The notes below the pieces were generated by a model. It made no database searches. It was not told the origin of the DNA and saw nothing but the letters and a program-made list of their open reading frames with translations. The translations under genes were made by a program, and so were the position numbers. Shown here one piece after another: positions 63,053 through 64,000 of a stretch of DNA of 64,000 bases (position 1 is its first letter; every line of letters starts with the position of its first letter). Source of the stretch: Ornithinimicrobium humiphilum (GTDB lineage: Bacteria; Actinomycetota; Actinomycetes; Actinomycetales; Dermatophilaceae). The stretch is taken from the NCBI RefSeq assembly GCF_006716885.1, contig NZ_VFPU01000001.1, forward strand, positions 124,001 through 188,000, written 5' to 3'.

Positions 63053-63849
63053 CCCCCCTGCGACGAGACCAGCTGATCGTGACCCTGGCCGCCGTGGTCT
63101 GGGTCGTGGGCACCCTCATCGGGACCGGCGTCGTGGGAGGCGGTGGTGGCGTCGAGGAGCAGGGCGAGGGCTCCTTCTCCGACCAGGCCACGCTCATCGC
63201 GCCCGACGGTCCGGCCTTCTCGATCTGGTCGGTGATCTACCTGTTCCTGGCGATCTACACGGTCTGGCAGTGGCTGCCCGCCGCGGCCGGCTCCGAGTGG
63301 GCCCGCCGCACCCGGCTGCCCGCTGCTGCCTCGCTGGCCCTCAACGGCATCTGGCTGCTCGTCGTCTTCGCCGGGTGGATCCTCGGCTCCGTCCTCGTCA
63401 TCCTCGCCATCGCGATCTCCCTCGGCGTCGTCCTGCGCCGGACGGCGGGGCTGCCCGACGAGGGCTGGGTCCCCCGGGCCGCCGTCTCGGTGACCTTCGG
63501 GCTCTACCTGGGCTGGGTCTGCGTGGCGACCTGCGCCAACGTCGCCACCTGGCTGGTGGACCTCGGGGTCCCGGCCGAGGGCACCGCGCCCGCCTGGACC
63601 ACCGTCGCGGTCCTCGTCGTCGTGGTCGCGCTCACCGCCCTCCTGCTGACCCGCACCGACGACCTGGTCCTCCGCCTCGCGCTCGTTGCCGCCGCAACGT
63701 GGGGCGTCGCCTGGGTCGCCGTCGGCCGCTTCTCGGGCGAGCCTGCCAGCGACCTCGTCGGGTGGGCGGCGGTCGTCGCCGCCGTCCTCGTGGTGGGCCT
63801 CGGCGTCGTCTCGGCCCTGCCGCGCACCCGTGCGGCGGTGCGCGTCTGA
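63049..63849 (+). CDS. TspO/MBR-like membrane protein
   Basis: A 266-residue protein with about seven spans. PAFSIWSVIYLFLAIYTVWQ is close to the P-x-F-x-x-W-x-x-h-Y segment of TspO/MBR (tryptophan-rich sensory) proteins, and LALNGIWLLVVFAGW also fits, but the protein is longer than classical 150-170 residue TspO. Such longer actinobacterial versions are common; ligand and role are unknown. TspO proteins bind porphyrins in other bacteria. Last complete gene of the window. Confidence 0.6.
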   Translation: MTPLRRDQLIVTLAAVVWVVGTLIGTGVVGGGGGVEEQGEGSFSDQATLIAPDGPAFSIWSVIYLFLAIYTVWQWLPAAAGSEWARRTRLPAAASLALNGIWLLVVFAGWILGSVLVILAIAISLGVVLRRTAGLPDEGWVPRAAVSVTFGLYLGWVCVATCANVATWLVDLGVPAEGTAPAWTTVAVLVVVVALTALLLTRTDDLVLRLALVAAATWGVAWVAVGRFSGEPASDLVGWAAVVAAVLVVGLGVVSALPRTRAAVRV

Positions 63850-63890
63850 GGACCGCGGCGCGTGACGCGGACCGCCCCGGGGGAGCACCG

Positions 63891-64000
63891 GTGAACCCGG
63901 TCGCCGAGCTGCGGGCGTTCGTCCGCGCGGCGCTGGTCACCAAGGTGCCGCGCTCCCAGCACGACCCGGCGCCCGTCCTCAGGCGACGTCGGATCGTCGC
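63891..64000 (+). CDS. Partial gene, start of an unidentified protein
   Basis: GTG 63891 behind a good GGGGGAG site opens a frame that runs off the end of the window (36 residues seen). KVPRSQHDPAPVLRRRR followed by IV looks like the cytosolic N-terminus before a first membrane span, as in some actinobacterial CPBP-family intramembrane proteases; too little is present to be sure. Confidence 0.4.
   Translation, partial: MNPVAELRAFVRAALVTKVPRSQHDPAPVLRRRRIV

Noticed and set aside
62956..63888. Minus-strand open frame opposite the TspO-like gene
   Set aside because: Low-complexity Asp/Gly/Arg sequence; the plus strand encodes a membrane protein with recognisable motifs.

Overview
The window looks like chromosomal DNA from a high-GC actinobacterium, most likely a yellow-pigmented member of the Micrococcales near Intrasporangiaceae/Ornithinimicrobiaceae (inferred from gene content and composition; not tested by any search). 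Reasons: very G+C-rich third codon positions, ATGA/GTGA start-stop overlaps almost everywhere, a C50-carotenoid operon of the actinobacterial type, a HelR-type RNA polymerase recycling factor behind a rifamycin-associated element, an RmlC-RmlD fusion and a class F sortase. I see no tRNA, rRNA, CRISPR array, insertion sequence, prophage or replication origin. No stretch longer than 300 bases lacks a gene; the largest gap (about 220 bases, 49304-49524) holds the crt promoter.

Layout. 1-9266: housekeeping and redox genes: an SDR, a COG2345-type regulator divergent from a GTP cyclohydrolase I/ferredoxin-reductase pair, a cell-wall-binding-repeat protein, a dicarboxylate symporter, an unusual fusion of an RNase H-fold DUF429 domain to a (p)ppGpp-synthetase-like domain, and a flavin amine oxidase. 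9365-33348: a large exopolysaccharide locus with a nucleotidyltransferase/PqqD-like pair, a Wzz-type tyrosine kinase, a Wzy-like polymerase, about a dozen glycosyltransferases (one a GT4-GT2 fusion), an ABC exporter, an acyltransferase and the dTDP-rhamnose genes rmlA, rmlB and rmlCD. No initiating sugar-phosphate transferase and no Wzx flippase are visible. 33320-41430: DUF218 protein, helR with its RAE, amidase, an alcohol/formaldehyde dehydrogenase operon and an SDR. 41440-49303: a ten-gene overlapping carotenoid operon (crtE-B-I-Ye-Yf-Eb, DUF2238, crtX-like, idi, CDP-alcohol phosphatidyltransferase). 49525-54789: two facing operons that look like a pathway to a glycosylated, methylated pterin or pyrimidine compound (PTPS-like protein, GTP cyclohydrolase II fused to a RibD-type reductase, glycosyltransferase, methyltransferase, BchC-like dehydrogenase, one unknown). 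54917-58300: osmoprotectant ABC importer. 58749-60110: photolyase. 60242-63849: DUF4397 surface protein with a sorting signal, class F sortase, ECF sigma factor, anti-sigma factor and a TspO-like protein.

How it fits together. The carotenoid operon and the photolyase gene share an AT-rich element made of 11-bp head-to-tail TTTGTC repeats and matching start regions, pointing to one (probably light-responsive) regulator for both; the pterin-like locus lies between them. Roughly eighteen operon-head genes show a [TC]A-N3-T hexamer 6-7 bases before the start codon, so this genome seems to use leaderless transcripts heavily; I used that pattern to choose several starts.
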